From: Desulfococcaceae bacterium HSG9
GTDB lineage: Bacteria; Desulfobacterota; Desulfobacteria; Desulfobacterales; JAUCGF01
Length of the DNA: 52,733 nucleotides
NCBI GenBank assembly: GCA_030378005.1
Contig: JAUCGF010000106.1
Coordinates: forward strand, 1-52,733
Direction: 5' to 3'
Shown here: piece by piece, positions 8,077-17,386 of the stretch
Layout of the letters: each line of letters opens with the position of its first letter
Position numbering within the stretch: position 1 is the first letter of the stretch
Notes under the pieces: model-generated
Databases searched by the model: none
Told to the model about the DNA's origin: nothing
The model's input: the letters and a program-made list of their open reading frames with translations, nothing else
Program-made: the position numbers and the translations under genes

Positions 8077-8200
8077 TGGGGAATGTTGAATTCCGAATTT
8101 CCCATATTCCGAATTTCCCATATTCCGAATTCCCCATATTCCGAATTCCGAATTCCAAATTCCACAATTCCAAATTCCCCATTCAACATTCATTCGAGGC
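8077..8200. repeat. Degenerate short tandem repeats after bioN
   Basis: An array of imperfect ~15-base units of the type CCCATATTCCGAATT, about eight in all, fills the gap between bioN and the ClpX-like gene. It has no spacer structure, so it is not a CRISPR. The left end (GGGGAATGTTGAATTC) is partly mirrored by CCCCATTCAACATTC at the right. Confidence 0.7.
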
Positions 8201-8237
8201 TTGCTTTTTTGATCGGATATGATTATAATTGAACATT

Positions 8238-9989
8238 ATGGAAGAAAATAGCGAAAACTTACCAAATCCGAAAGAGATTGAAAAAGAGATCGGGGAATTT
8301 TTAGCGAAAAAATTCGGCGGTACGGTGCGTATGATTACACCGACAATGCTCCCTGAGAGTGATGTTGATGAGGAAGACGACGGGGCTGTGCCAAGCAGTG
8401 AAAACAAGCTAAAATTTAATACTAAACCGAAAGAGTTGATATCCTACCTTGATGAATATATAGTCAAGCAGGATCAGGCTAAAGCTGTTTTAGCCACTAA
8501 AATATGCACCCATTTCAACCGTATCACACGAACGGACAAAGAAAATCATCAAGTTGGTGACATGGTGGGAAGCATCAAAAACAATGTCATGATGATTGGC
8601 CCCACCGGTGTTGGCAAAACGTATATTATTAAGCTGATTGCCAACAAAATAGGGGTTCCGTTTGTCAAAGGCGATGCCACCAAATTTAGTGAAACCGGTT
8701 ATGTGGGCGGTGATGTGGAAGACCTGGTGCGGGAATTGGTGCGCGAGGCTGATGATGATATTGAACTCGCTCAATGCGGCATCATTTATATTGATGAGAT
8801 TGATAAAATCGCCGCAAGCCGCAATCTGATCGGTGCTGACATATCCCGAACCGGGGTTCAGCGTGCCTTGTTAAAGCCTTTGGAGGAAACCGATATTGAT
8901 CTGAAAGTGCCTCATGATCCTATCTCAATGATTCAAGAGATGGAACGGTTTCGTAAAACCGGAGAGCGCGATAAACGCACTGTAAATACCAAAAATATCT
9001 TATTTATTATGAGCGGAGCATTTGGTGATCTGCCTCAGATTGTCAATAGACGATTGACCAAGCAGGCCATCGGTTTTGGCGCGGATATCACCACATCTCA
9101 GGAACAAACTGCTATATTGCATAAAATCAAATCTGAAGATTTGATCGAATACGGCTTTGAATCGGAATTTGTCGGACGATTGCCGGTCAGATCCATTTTT
9201 GAGCATTTGAACGAAGATGACCTTTACACGATTTTAAAAAATCCAAATAATCCGATTATCTTAGGGAAAAAGCTGGATTTTGCCGCTTATGGAATTGATA
9301 TTCGCTTTGAAGATGCGGTTTTACGCATCATGGCAGGTAAAGCGTTTCAGGAAAATACAGGCGCGCGTGGCTTGGTCAGCGCGGTGGAAAGTATTCTACT
9401 TCCGTTTGAAACCCAATTGCCATCCTCGCCAATCACCCAATTCCCGGTCACAACTCAGATAATCGAACATTCGGCCGAAGTTTTTTTGCAATCTTCCGAA
9501 CAGGAGCAAAGTTGTGCCTTCGCCAAATTGGTGCATGATGAATGTGAATTTGTCAAAGAATATCTGACAACTCAAAAACAGACGCTTGCAGCCAAATATA
9601 ATATTATTCTGACAGACTCCCGTATTGACACCGCCGCCGCTTTTTACAGCCGCAATATCATTGATATCGATAACTTGATCAAACAACTGAAAACTCATTT
9701 GGATGAAATCAAAAAGGTCGAACTTTATTTTTTCAAACGCCATGATGTCAACATTGTCTTTGAAGAGGACGCCATTGATTATATTATCGAACAACTTCTG
9801 ATTGAAGGCTTCAGTTTAAAACGAATTTATAGAAAACTGATCAATGATTTTGAACTCGGCCTTAAATTAATTATGGAAAAAACCAGAAAAAATCGCTTTT
9901 TCATATCCAGAGAAGCTCTTTTGAATCCGGACGTGTATATCAGCGAGCTTATTAAAAATGAATTAAACGAATTAGAGTTAGAAGTTTGA
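8238..9989 (+). CDS. ClpX/HslU-like AAA+ ATPase, non-canonical
   Basis: 583 residues from the ATG at 8238 (a TTG 9 bases earlier is also possible; no strong ribosome-binding site). The AAA+ core is ClpX-like. It has Walker A GPTGVGKT (121-128), the pore-region segment KFSETGYVGGDVEDLVREL, Walker B IIYIDEIDKIA, and the arginine-rich SRTGVQRALLKPLEE. The N-terminal zinc-binding domain of true ClpX is absent. About 200 extra residues follow the core, largely predicted helical with no domain I recognise. It may unfold specific clients. There is no clpP or other protease subunit beside it, and the IGF loop used to dock ClpP was not found by eye. A specialised chaperone or unfoldase is more likely than housekeeping ClpX. 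Confidence 0.75.
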   Translation: MEENSENLPNPKEIEKEIGEFLAKKFGGTVRMITPTMLPESDVDEEDDGAVPSSENKLKFNTKPKELISYLDEYIVKQDQAKAVLATKICTHFNRITRTDKENHQVGDMVGSIKNNVMMIGPTGVGKTYIIKLIANKIGVPFVKGDATKFSETGYVGGDVEDLVRELVREADDDIELAQCGIIYIDEIDKIAASRNLIGADISRTGVQRALLKPLEETDIDLKVPHDPISMIQEMERFRKTGERDKRTVNTKNILFIMSGAFGDLPQIVNRRLTKQAIGFGADITTSQEQTAILHKIKSEDLIEYGFESEFVGRLPVRSIFEHLNEDDLYTILKNPNNPIILGKKLDFAAYGIDIRFEDAVLRIMAGKAFQENTGARGLVSAVESILLPFETQLPSSPITQFPVTTQIIEHSAEVFLQSSEQEQSCAFAKLVHDECEFVKEYLTTQKQTLAAKYNIILTDSRIDTAAAFYSRNIIDIDNLIKQLKTHLDEIKKVELYFFKRHDVNIVFEEDAIDYIIEQLLIEGFSLKRIYRKLINDFELGLKLIMEKTRKNRFFISREALLNPDVYISELIKNELNELELEV

Positions 9990-10148
9990 AGTTACAAGTT
10001 TAAAGTTATATGTTTATATTTGATTTATTATTGCAATTTTACCCTATGGCTTTAAATGTTTGTAACATCCGTAGAGTGCGTCAGAAAAGCGTAATACACC
10101 GGAAACATTGAAAGTATGTTACGGCTATTGCCGAACGCACCCTACATA

Positions 10149-10292
10149 ATCAGTAGATGGAAAATGTCTGAAAATACGGCATGGAGCGCAAAAATTAAGC
10201 GAAGCGGTTTTTTGCCGGGCCTCAATCCGAGTGTCGAATGCAAAAAATCGCTTCGCTTAATTTTTGCGCTCCTGAACTTTCCATCTACTGAT
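10149..10292. repeat. Palindromic intergenic repeat, CAGTAGATGG family (copy B)
   Basis: An intact copy with perfect ends ATCAGTAGATGGAAA and TTTCCATCTACTGAT. The inner arms AAAAATTAAGCGAAGCGG and CGCTTCGCTTAATTTTT are separated by a variable loop. The upstream part of the gap (9990-10148) contains a TTTGAAGTTACAAGTTTAAA scrap and a GTGCGTCAGAAAAGCGTAA / CGAACGCACCCTAC repeat scrap, with no gene. Confidence 0.85.
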
Positions 10293-10319
10293 AAGACATC
10301 TTATAGATTTATGACTCAT

Positions 10320-10440
10320 GTACTTTAAACTTCAAACTCAAAACTTCAAACTCAAAACTTCAAACTCAAAACTTCAAACTCAAAACTTCAAACTTCAAAC
10401 TTCAAACTTTAAACTTCAAACTTCAAACTCAAAACTTCTT
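10320..10440. repeat. Short tandem repeat array upstream of ahbC
   Basis: Alternating AACTTCAAACT and CAAAACTTCAAACT units run without spacers for about 120 bp up to the ahbC start codon. They are in frame with ahbC, so an upstream ATG at 10318 would add some 40 low-complexity residues (Lys, Leu, Thr, Ser, Asn, Gln). I regard the array as non-coding leader DNA. Confidence 0.85.
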
Positions 10441-11622
10441 ATGATCGGAATATCCAAATTATACTGCGGAACGGTAGAGCCATCAGATGCGTTACGTTAC
10501 GGACGCCATTCAGGCCGCCTTCCCTCCCATTTATTGCAATTCTCTAAAGATAAGCGCCCTGTCGTTGTGTGGAACATCACCCGGCGATGCAATCTTAAAT
10601 GCGTCCATTGTTATGCGCACGCCAAGGATCAATCTTTTGCTGATGAACTGACGACCGCTGAAGGCAAGCGGTTATTGGACGATCTGGCTCTGTTTGGCGC
10701 GCCGGTCGTGCTTTTATCAGGGGGGGAACCCACGGTGCGTAAAGACCTGCCCGAATTAGCGGCTTATGCCGTCGAAAAAGGGATGCGCGCGGTCATATCC
10801 ACCAATGGCACTTTAATCACGAGAGAACTGGCTGAAACCTTAAAGGCGATTGGGCTGTCTTATGTGGGTGTCAGTCTGGATGGAATGAAAACGGTCAACG
10901 ACAAATTCAGGGGAATGGCCGGTTCGTTTGATGCGGCTTTGAAAGGCATTGAAAACTGCCAGAACGCCGGAATCAAAGTGGGTTTGCGCTTTACAATCAA
11001 CAAATTCAACCGTGATGAAGTTTCCGGTATTTTCGACCTTCTCGAAGAACGCGAAATACCCCGTGCCTGTTTTTATCATCTGGTTTATGCCGGACGCGGC
11101 TCCCAATTGGTAAACGATGATTTGTCCCATGAGGAAACTCGTCAGGTAGTCGATCTGATTTTGGATCGAACCAGAGATTTGCATGAAAAGGGCATGCCCA
11201 AAGAGATATTGACCGTAGATAACCATGCGGACGGCCCTTACACCTACATGCGTCTGCTTAAAGAAAATCCCGCACGCGCTGAAGAAGTGCTGGAACTGCT
11301 GAAAATGAACGAAGGCAACAGTTCCGGCCGCGGTATCGGCTGCGTCAGTTGGGATGGTGAAGTTTACGCGGACCAGTTCTGGCGGCATTACAGTTTCGGC
11401 AATGTGCGCCAAAGACCGTTTTCCGAAATATGGACCGACACCTCCGAGCCTCTTCTCGGCAAGCTCAAAGAGAAACACAAGTACGTCAAAGGCCGATGCG
11501 CTGAGTGTCGCTGGCTTGATATTTGCGGCGGCAACTTCCGGGTGCGGGCCGAAGCCGTTACCGGTGATGTATGGGCGCCGGATCCGGCGTGTTATCTGTC
11601 TGATGACGAAATCTCGGGCTGA
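10441..11622 (+). CDS. ahbC: 12,18-didecarboxysiroheme deacetylase AhbC (radical SAM)
   Basis: 393 residues from ATG 10441. The N-terminus MIGISKLYCG...EPSDALRYGR is characteristic of AhbC. The radical SAM cluster motif is CNLKCVHC (Cys50, 54, 57). A SPASM-like C-terminus has CAECRWLDICGGNFRVRAEA, which would hold an auxiliary 4Fe-4S cluster. AhbC removes the acetate side chains of 12,18-didecarboxysiroheme to give Fe-coproporphyrin III in the siroheme-dependent heme pathway of sulfate reducers and archaea. The related NirJ of heme d1 synthesis is a less likely alternative. No other ahb gene is adjacent. The leader is a tandem repeat array, and no ribosome-binding site is visible in it. Confidence 0.88.
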   Translation: MIGISKLYCGTVEPSDALRYGRHSGRLPSHLLQFSKDKRPVVVWNITRRCNLKCVHCYAHAKDQSFADELTTAEGKRLLDDLALFGAPVVLLSGGEPTVRKDLPELAAYAVEKGMRAVISTNGTLITRELAETLKAIGLSYVGVSLDGMKTVNDKFRGMAGSFDAALKGIENCQNAGIKVGLRFTINKFNRDEVSGIFDLLEEREIPRACFYHLVYAGRGSQLVNDDLSHEETRQVVDLILDRTRDLHEKGMPKEILTVDNHADGPYTYMRLLKENPARAEEVLELLKMNEGNSSGRGIGCVSWDGEVYADQFWRHYSFGNVRQRPFSEIWTDTSEPLLGKLKEKHKYVKGRCAECRWLDICGGNFRVRAEAVTGDVWAPDPACYLSDDEISG

Positions 11623-11677
11623 CTGGATTTGAACTGAATTAAGAAACAGGTAAGAAATTCCCCGAAAAATAATATAC

Positions 11678-11732
11678 CCAAAATGCAGGTGCGCCGGCGG
11701 AGCGTAACGCACCCTACATTTTGGGTAGTTTA
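11678..11732. repeat. Intergenic palindrome between ahbC and the propeller gene
   Basis: ACCCAAAATGCAGGTGCG and GTAACGCACCCTACATTTTGGGT are imperfect complementary arms. Being between two converging genes, this hairpin could serve as a bidirectional transcription stop, although it lacks a clear T-run. The inner GTAACGCACCCTAC block recurs at 2860, 10135, 41745, 42925 and 44145. Confidence 0.55.
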
Positions 11733-11805
11733 TCAGGAATTCCAGTAAGAATGGAGTGCCGACCTTACAGTCAGACACTCAGATTATTTCAAAGCCGTAT
11801 TACGA

Positions 11806-14800
11806 TTACGGATACGCGTAATACGCAACCCCCTCAAAACGCCACAAATCGCCGGCCGTGTCAATCAGATGATTTTTTTCATTTTCATCGGTGGTGAAAA
11901 GATGTACCATTAACATTTCACTGTAAAAACGATACACTGGCAGCGTCCCCTCTTTATCCACAACCGGAATATAGAAAGCGATACCCTCATAACGCCAGAC
12001 ATCCGCGGCCTCAGCGTTCAGATGCTCCTTTTCATTTTCATCGATTGTGAAAAGATGCGTCATCAATTCTTCGCTGTAAAAACGATGAACGCCTCTGAGC
12101 GTGCTTTTTTGTTGCCGTGATGCCGCGTAATATTGTTCCGGAAGATAGGCGCAGTAGGCAATATCCTCAAAACGCCATACTTCGGCCGCGCTATCGATCA
12201 GATGAGTTTTTTCTTTTTCATCAATCGTAAAAAAATGCTTTAAAAGCCCCGCGCTGTAAAAGCGATACACCGGATAAAGCGTGCCAAGGATGCCTAAAGA
12301 GGTGTTATACCCCAATGAACCCGGTTCACCCGGAATCGCCAGCGTTAATACGGCATCATTGTCCATATTGTCCCAAATCCGGCCGCCGTTGAGTTCCAAA
12401 GCCCATTGGCTCCAGCACTCCAAGTCGGAAAGATCATCGCCGGCGGTGACGGTATAGAGAAACGTCAGTACGCTCGTTCCGCTGCCGCTGCTGTAATAGG
12501 CGGTGCCGGGAGCGGTTCCGGTTGCCAGAAGCAATTGCGGCGTTCCTGAAACCCAGACGGTCTGGCTGAAATGAACGAATATCTCTATGACCGAACCGAT
12601 GCTGTATGATGCGGATGCCGGTATTGAAGTCACATTTATCACAGACACAACGGGATTGGATCCGTCACCAATTCCGTCACCAGTTCCATCACCAGTTCCA
12701 TCACCAGTTCCATCACCAGTTCCATCACCAGTTCCATCACCAGTTCCATCACCAGTTCCATCACCAGTTCCATCACCAGTTCCATCACAAGCGCCGGTAT
12801 CCGTAACAGTGACATTCAGGTCATAAACATTGCTGTCGGCAAGGCCGTCATTCACATAAACCGGCACGGTCAAATCACCGACAAAGCAGGCATCCGGCGT
12901 GACAGTCGTCCCGGTGCGGGTGTAATCAGCGCCGTCCTGCACGGTCAGCGTGAAATCATCCGGATAGGTGTTGTCTGGATCGGTTACGATCAGATCGGCC
13001 AACGCAATGGTCAGCGGCGTAGACTCCGGTGTTGTCAGAGGGTTTTGATTGTCGATCACCGGCGGCTGATTGCCCAGTTTGGCGGCAAAGGCATCAAGAG
13101 CGCTACCGCCGCTGTAGTCGGTTTTCGGCGAGCCCCAGGAAGCGTAGCTGGATCCGGTGACAAAGACGTCACCGGCGCTCTCGACCGCAATGCCGTAGCC
13201 ATCATCGTCGTCGGTTGATCCCATAAACGTGTGCCATTGCAGCGCGCCGTCAGCGCCGCTGAGTTTGGCGGCAAAGGCATCGGTTCCGCCGGCGTGGGCG
13301 TTTTGCGGCGAGCCCCAGGAAGCGTCGCTCTCTCCGGTGACAAAGACGTCACCGGCGCTCTCGACCGCAATGCCGTAGCCATCATCGTCGCCGGTTGATC
13401 CCATAAACGTGTGCCATTGCAGCGCGCCGTCAGCGCCGCTGAGTTTGGCGGCAAAGGCATCGGAACCGCCGCCGGCGTGGGGGTTCACCGGCGCGGTGCC
13501 CCAAGTGGCGTTGCTCACTCCGGAGACAAAGACGCCGCCGGTGCTGTCTACCGCGATGCCCATGCCATTATCGTCAATGGCCGAGCCCATAAACGTGTGC
13601 CATTGCAGCGCGCCGTCAGCGCCGCTGAGTTTGGCGGCAAAGGCATCGTATCCGCCGGCGTAGGCGTTCTGCGGTGTGCTGCCCCAGGTGGCTTTGCTTC
13701 TTCCGCAGACAAAGACGCCACCGGTGCTGTCAGTCGCAATGCCGTTGCCATAATCGACACTGGCCGAACCCATAAACGTGTTCCATTGCAACGCGCCGTC
13801 AGTGCTGCGGAGTTTGGCGGCAAAGGCATCGAAACCGCCGGCGTGGGGGTTCACCGGCGCGGTGCCCCAAGTGCTGGCGCTGTCTCCGGTGATAAAAATG
13901 GAACCAGTGCTGTCGACCGCAATGCCGTTGCCTAAATCGGCACCGGTCGAGCCCATAAACGTATTCCATTGCAACGCGCCGTCAGCGCCGCTGAGTTTGG
14001 CGGCAAAGGCATCGAAATTGCCAGCGTGGGGGTTCACCGGCGGGGCGCCCCAAGTGTTGTCGCTGTATCCGCAGACAAAGACGTCACCGGAGTTGTCGAC
14101 TGCAATGTCGTAGCCTCTATCGATGTTGGCCGACCCCATAAACGTGTGCCATATCAGCGCGCCGTCAGTGCCGCTGAGTTTGGCGGCAAAGGCATCGGAA
14201 CCGCCGCCGGCGTGGGGATTCTTCGGCGTGCCCCACTCAGTGAAGCTGTATCCGCAGACAAAGACGTTACCGTCGCTGTCGACCGCAATGCCGTTGCCTA
14301 CATCGTCACCGGTCGAACCCATAAACGTGTTCCATTGCAGCGTGGGATCAATGATCAAGGGATATGACGGGTTATAGGAGCCCACGCCGAAGCCGACGCG
14401 GTGCTGATCATATTTTATAAACGAGACGGCGACATCTGTTTTACATCCTTGTATGATTTGCCATGCCACAGGTGCGGATTCGGTGAGAAGGCCGTTTTTG
14501 AAAATGAATTGCAGGGTGCCGTTTTTGAGGAGTTGGACAGGCGTGTTATATTTCAGGCGAATGTTATCCGGATCAGCACCGGGTCTTAGGGTGTGGGTGC
14601 TGCGCGCGATGCCTCCGGCAGGGGCGTCGTAGGAAAGGTCAATATCGTGCCAAAGATTTTTATATGTGACTTTTTGCAGAGGCGGGGCGTTATTTTCTGC
14701 CTTCCCCGCGGAATCAGAGGCGGACTCGGCCATGGGCGCGGCTCCGGAGGAATTTTCAAAGGCGACGCTTAGAGCGTGATTCCCGGTGGCGAAGTAAACA

Positions 14801-14967
14801 CCGTCATTGCGAAATCCGAGAATGTGTCCGCCGCTGGTGAATTGCATCATTTTTTCAGAGCCGGCGACAGGCGTGCGCGAATTTTCATCGACGATGTCAG
14901 CGTAAAGAGGTGATGTTAAAAAGTTAAGAAGGGCCAGGGCGAAAAGGACGAATACGATTTTCTTCAT
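11806..14967 (-). CDS. Large secreted beta-propeller (SBBP) protein with C-terminal DUF5648 repeats
   Basis: 1053 residues. Signal peptide 1-24 (cleavage near LYA/DI). A ~185-residue N-terminal domain of the kind that usually precedes SBBP repeats follows. Then come seven SBBP units of ~60 residues (each LQWxTFMGS...GxGIAVDS.GxVFVxG...DAFAAKL), about 211-640, predicted to close as a seven-bladed propeller. Next are a cadherin-like domain (~645-735), a GDGT tandem linker, an SwmB-like beta-sandwich (VWVSGTPQLLL...LTFLYTVTAGDDL) and three C-terminal repeats (VYRFYS...HxFTxDExEKxHL...WRxEGxAY) matching DUF5648. It is probably exported and binds extracellular ligands or surfaces. There is no sortase-type anchor. 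ACTCC before the ATG on the reverse complement (GGAGT) is the ribosome-binding site. It is convergent with ahbC. Confidence 0.85.
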   Translation of the reverse strand: MKKIVFVLFALALLNFLTSPLYADIVDENSRTPVAGSEKMMQFTSGGHILGFRNDGVYFATGNHALSVAFENSSGAAPMAESASDSAGKAENNAPPLQKVTYKNLWHDIDLSYDAPAGGIARSTHTLRPGADPDNIRLKYNTPVQLLKNGTLQFIFKNGLLTESAPVAWQIIQGCKTDVAVSFIKYDQHRVGFGVGSYNPSYPLIIDPTLQWNTFMGSTGDDVGNGIAVDSDGNVFVCGYSFTEWGTPKNPHAGGGSDAFAAKLSGTDGALIWHTFMGSANIDRGYDIAVDNSGDVFVCGYSDNTWGAPPVNPHAGNFDAFAAKLSGADGALQWNTFMGSTGADLGNGIAVDSTGSIFITGDSASTWGTAPVNPHAGGFDAFAAKLRSTDGALQWNTFMGSASVDYGNGIATDSTGGVFVCGRSKATWGSTPQNAYAGGYDAFAAKLSGADGALQWHTFMGSAIDDNGMGIAVDSTGGVFVSGVSNATWGTAPVNPHAGGGSDAFAAKLSGADGALQWHTFMGSTGDDDGYGIAVESAGDVFVTGESDASWGSPQNAHAGGTDAFAAKLSGADGALQWHTFMGSTDDDDGYGIAVESAGDVFVTGSSYASWGSPKTDYSGGSALDAFAAKLGNQPPVIDNQNPLTTPESTPLTIALADLIVTDPDNTYPDDFTLTVQDGADYTRTGTTVTPDACFVGDLTVPVYVNDGLADSNVYDLNVTVTDTGACDGTGDGTGDGTGDGTGDGTGDGTGDGTGDGTGDGTGDGIGDGSNPVVSVINVTSIPASASYSIGSVIEIFVHFSQTVWVSGTPQLLLATGTAPGTAYYSSGSGTSVLTFLYTVTAGDDLSDLECWSQWALELNGGRIWDNMDNDAVLTLAIPGEPGSLGYNTSLGILGTLYPVYRFYSAGLLKHFFTIDEKEKTHLIDSAAEVWRFEDIAYCAYLPEQYYAASRQQKSTLRGVHRFYSEELMTHLFTIDENEKEHLNAEAADVWRYEGIAFYIPVVDKEGTLPVYRFYSEMLMVHLFTTDENEKNHLIDTAGDLWRFEGVAYYAYP
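12663..12788 (-). repeat. In-frame 12-bp minisatellite encoding the GDGT linker
   Basis: About ten copies of CCATCACCAGTT (plus strand) encode Gly-Asp-Gly-Thr on the minus strand. Units are nearly identical, so copy number is likely to vary by slippage. Multiples of 12 keep the frame. The Gly/Asp-rich linker could bind calcium (inference). Confidence 0.9.
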
Positions 14968-15027
14968 TTCTTACTCCTTTGGTTTGGGATGGTTAAATAA
15001 ACATTTATGCTGAAAAAATACTATTGT

Positions 15028-15180
15028 CAGTAGATGGAAAATGCTTGAAAATACGGCATGGAGCGCAAAAATTAAGCGTAGCGGTTTTTTGCAGGAGCCT
15101 GAATCTGCATGCCTTTTCCAGTGCCGGATGCAAAAAATCGCTACGCTTAATTTTTGCGCTCCTGAATTTTCCATCTACTG
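15028..15180. repeat. Palindromic intergenic repeat, CAGTAGATGG family (copy C)
   Basis: Ends CAGTAGATGGAAA and TTTTCCATCTACTG. The stem reads AAGCGTAGCGG on the left and CGCTACGCTT on the right, where copies A and B have AAGCGAAGCGG and CGCTTCGCTT, so both arms have changed together. It lies upstream of the propeller gene. The remainder of 14968-15361 (to 15330) is AT-rich and shows no gene; a promoter for dppA is expected there but no convincing -35/-10 pair was chosen. Confidence 0.85.
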
Positions 15181-15361
15181 ATTGTATAATTATTTGATTT
15201 TATTAAGTCAAGGAAAAATCGGAACGGGGGAGGCGTTATTTTTCGTTTACTTTTTCAATCATTTCCTATACAGACGTAATGTTATATTAATCAAGAGCCT
15301 AAAATCCGGTGTAAAATAATTCAACATCGGACATCGGCCCAAACCCAAACGGAGGTTTAAC

Positions 15362-16951
15362 ATGCGCAAAATCATCACCTTTTCAACTGTCGTTCTGACT
15401 ATCGCAACCCTGCTTTTTCTAACATCATCATCCCCTGTTCAGGCCAAAACATTCAAATGGGCGTTTCAGGGAGACTTTCAAACGTTGGACCCGCATTCTT
15501 TGAATGAAACCTTTCAGTTAGGGTTTATCGGCAACATCTATGAAGGCTTAATCCGCAACGGTGCTGATTTGAAAATTTTACCTGCCCTGGCCGAAAAATG
15601 GGAAGTGGCCGAACCCACGCGCTGGCGTTTTTATCTGCGTAAAAATGTCAAATTCCACAATGGCAATGATTTTACGGCCGATGATGTTGTGTTCACATAC
15701 AAGCGCACCATCACCGAAGGCTCGGATCTAAAAACACGGGTTCCCGGAATCAAGGAAGTGGTCAAAGTGGATGACCACACGGTTGATTTTATCACGGAAG
15801 CGCCCAATCCGATTTTGATTTCCGAATGGGGCACCTGGTACATTATGGACAAAGAGTGGTGTGAAAAGAATAACTCGACCGAATCCACCAATATTAAATC
15901 CGGCAAGGAAAATTACGCTACGCGCCACGCCAATGGCACCGGCCCGTTTAAAGTTGTGGAAAGACAAACCGATGTTAAAACAGTTTTAGAGCCTTATAAA
16001 GAATGGTGGGATAAACCGGTGCATAACCTGACCCAAGTGATCTTCACTCCGATTGCATCGGACGCCACACGCGTGGCAGCGCTGCTTTCCGGTGAAATCG
16101 ATATGATGTATCCGGTTCCGGTTCAGGATCTCAAACGCGTGAATGACAATAAAGGTACTTCCACATTGACAGGGCCGGAACTGCGCACGGTTTTTCTCGG
16201 TATGAACCAGCTTGATGATGAATTGTCTTGCTCCAAGCTCAAGGGAAAAAATCCTTTTAAAGACAAGCGTGTGCGTCAAGCCTTTTTTCAGGCCATCAAT
16301 ATTCAGGCAATCAAGAAAAAAATTATGCGCGGTCTGTCCGATCCGACCGCCATTATGATTTCACCCAAAATGTATCAGTCTTACGGTAAAGAGTTCAAGC
16401 GCCTGCCTTTCGATCAGGCCGCCGCTAAAAAATTGCTGGCTGACGCCGGTTATGCGGATGGCTTTGAGGTGTGCATGGATTGCCCCAACAACCGGTATGT
16501 GAATGATGAACAGATTTGTCAGGCAGTGGTTTCCATGCTGGCTAAAATCGGCGTGAAAGTCAATTTGAAGGCCCAGCCCAAAGCGCAGTATTTTAAAAAA
16601 GTGCTCAAATATGACACCGAATTTTATATGTTAGGGTGGATGCCTTCCAGTTATGACAGCTACAACGTGCTTTATAACCTGATTAACACCCGCGCAGATG
16701 GCGGCCAGGGCAAATTTAACCTGGGCGGTTACTCCAACCCTGAAATTGACGCGCTGACCGTTAAAATATTGAGCGAAATCGATACGGCCAAACGGGATAA
16801 AATGATTAAAGAAGCCTACGACCTTTTGATCGCCGATGTCGGTTATATTCCTTTGCACCAGCAGGGCTTGGCTTGGGGCAAACGGGATAATATCTCACTC
16901 AAACAGCGGGCTGATAATCAGTTTATGCTTTATCATGTTAATGTGAAATAG
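15362..16951 (+). CDS. dppA: Peptide ABC transporter substrate-binding protein (DppA/OppA family)
   Basis: 529 residues. Signal peptide 1-28 (ending PVQA) is followed by a family 5 extracellular solute-binding domain. It opens with LDPHSLNETFQLGFIGNIYEGL, then shows the typical FHNGNDFTADDVVFTYKR and VRQAFFQAINIQAIKKKIM segments and a C-terminal DxxKRDKMIKEAYDLLIAD. It captures di- or oligopeptides (or another cationic ligand; the family also contains nickel and sugar binders) in the periplasm for the permease and ATPases encoded downstream. CGGAGG precedes the ATG. A 435-base repeat-rich gap separates it from dppB. Confidence 0.9.
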   Translation: MRKIITFSTVVLTIATLLFLTSSSPVQAKTFKWAFQGDFQTLDPHSLNETFQLGFIGNIYEGLIRNGADLKILPALAEKWEVAEPTRWRFYLRKNVKFHNGNDFTADDVVFTYKRTITEGSDLKTRVPGIKEVVKVDDHTVDFITEAPNPILISEWGTWYIMDKEWCEKNNSTESTNIKSGKENYATRHANGTGPFKVVERQTDVKTVLEPYKEWWDKPVHNLTQVIFTPIASDATRVAALLSGEIDMMYPVPVQDLKRVNDNKGTSTLTGPELRTVFLGMNQLDDELSCSKLKGKNPFKDKRVRQAFFQAINIQAIKKKIMRGLSDPTAIMISPKMYQSYGKEFKRLPFDQAAAKKLLADAGYADGFEVCMDCPNNRYVNDEQICQAVVSMLAKIGVKVNLKAQPKAQYFKKVLKYDTEFYMLGWMPSSYDSYNVLYNLINTRADGGQGKFNLGGYSNPEIDALTVKILSEIDTAKRDKMIKEAYDLLIADVGYIPLHQQGLAWGKRDNISLKQRADNQFMLYHVNVK

Positions 16952-16954
16952 AAG

Positions 16955-17386
16955 GGAAGTGTAAAGTTTTAAGTGTGAAGTTTTAAGTTTTTCAGAAGAG
17001 GAGTGCAAACTTTAGTTTGCAACACAGCATCGCAAACTGAAGTTTGCACTCCGGAATGGGGAAGTTATTGCGTCCGCTTTCCTTAAAATAATCCTATTAT
17101 CATTTAACCCTACAAATCTTAATTCTGACAATGGATATAAAATTTAATCGCCTTGTTTTAACGATTCTACGTTGTAATGAGAATAACTTTAGGCACTTAA
17201 AACTTAAAAAAGTGTGAAGTTTCAAGTTTTTCAGAAGAGGAGTGCAAACTTCAGTTTGCAACACGGCATCGCAAACTGAAGTTTGCACTCCGATAGATAT
17301 GAATTTAATCTCCTTATTACGACGCTCCCGCGTTGGAACAAGAATAACTTTAGGCACTTTAAACTTGTAACTTTAAACTTACTGCC
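16955..17386. repeat. Diverged tandem duplication of hairpin repeats between dppA and dppB
   Basis: Two related units (about 16970-17200 and 17205-17386) each contain a GAAGAGGAGTGCAAACT / AGTTTGCACTCCG palindrome (16999-17053 and 17238-17291), followed by ATTTAATC...GAATAACTTTAGGCACTT. The palindrome is the same as at 2737. Part of the bioY/bioM palindrome recurs at ~17090. No gene and no Shine-Dalgarno sequence for dppB are visible. Confidence 0.75.

Noticed and set aside
10318..10440. Possible CRISPR array
   Set aside because: Units are 7-14 bases, contiguous and without unique spacers; no cas genes are near.
10840..11778. 312-codon open frame on the minus strand opposite ahbC
   Set aside because: It overlaps almost all of ahbC, which has clear catalytic motifs; the opposite frame has none and is a by-product of codon bias.
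12587..14367. Several long open frames on the plus strand
   Set aside because: They lie opposite the repetitive propeller gene and merely mirror its repeats (Pro/Ser or Ala-rich, no starts with ribosome-binding sites).
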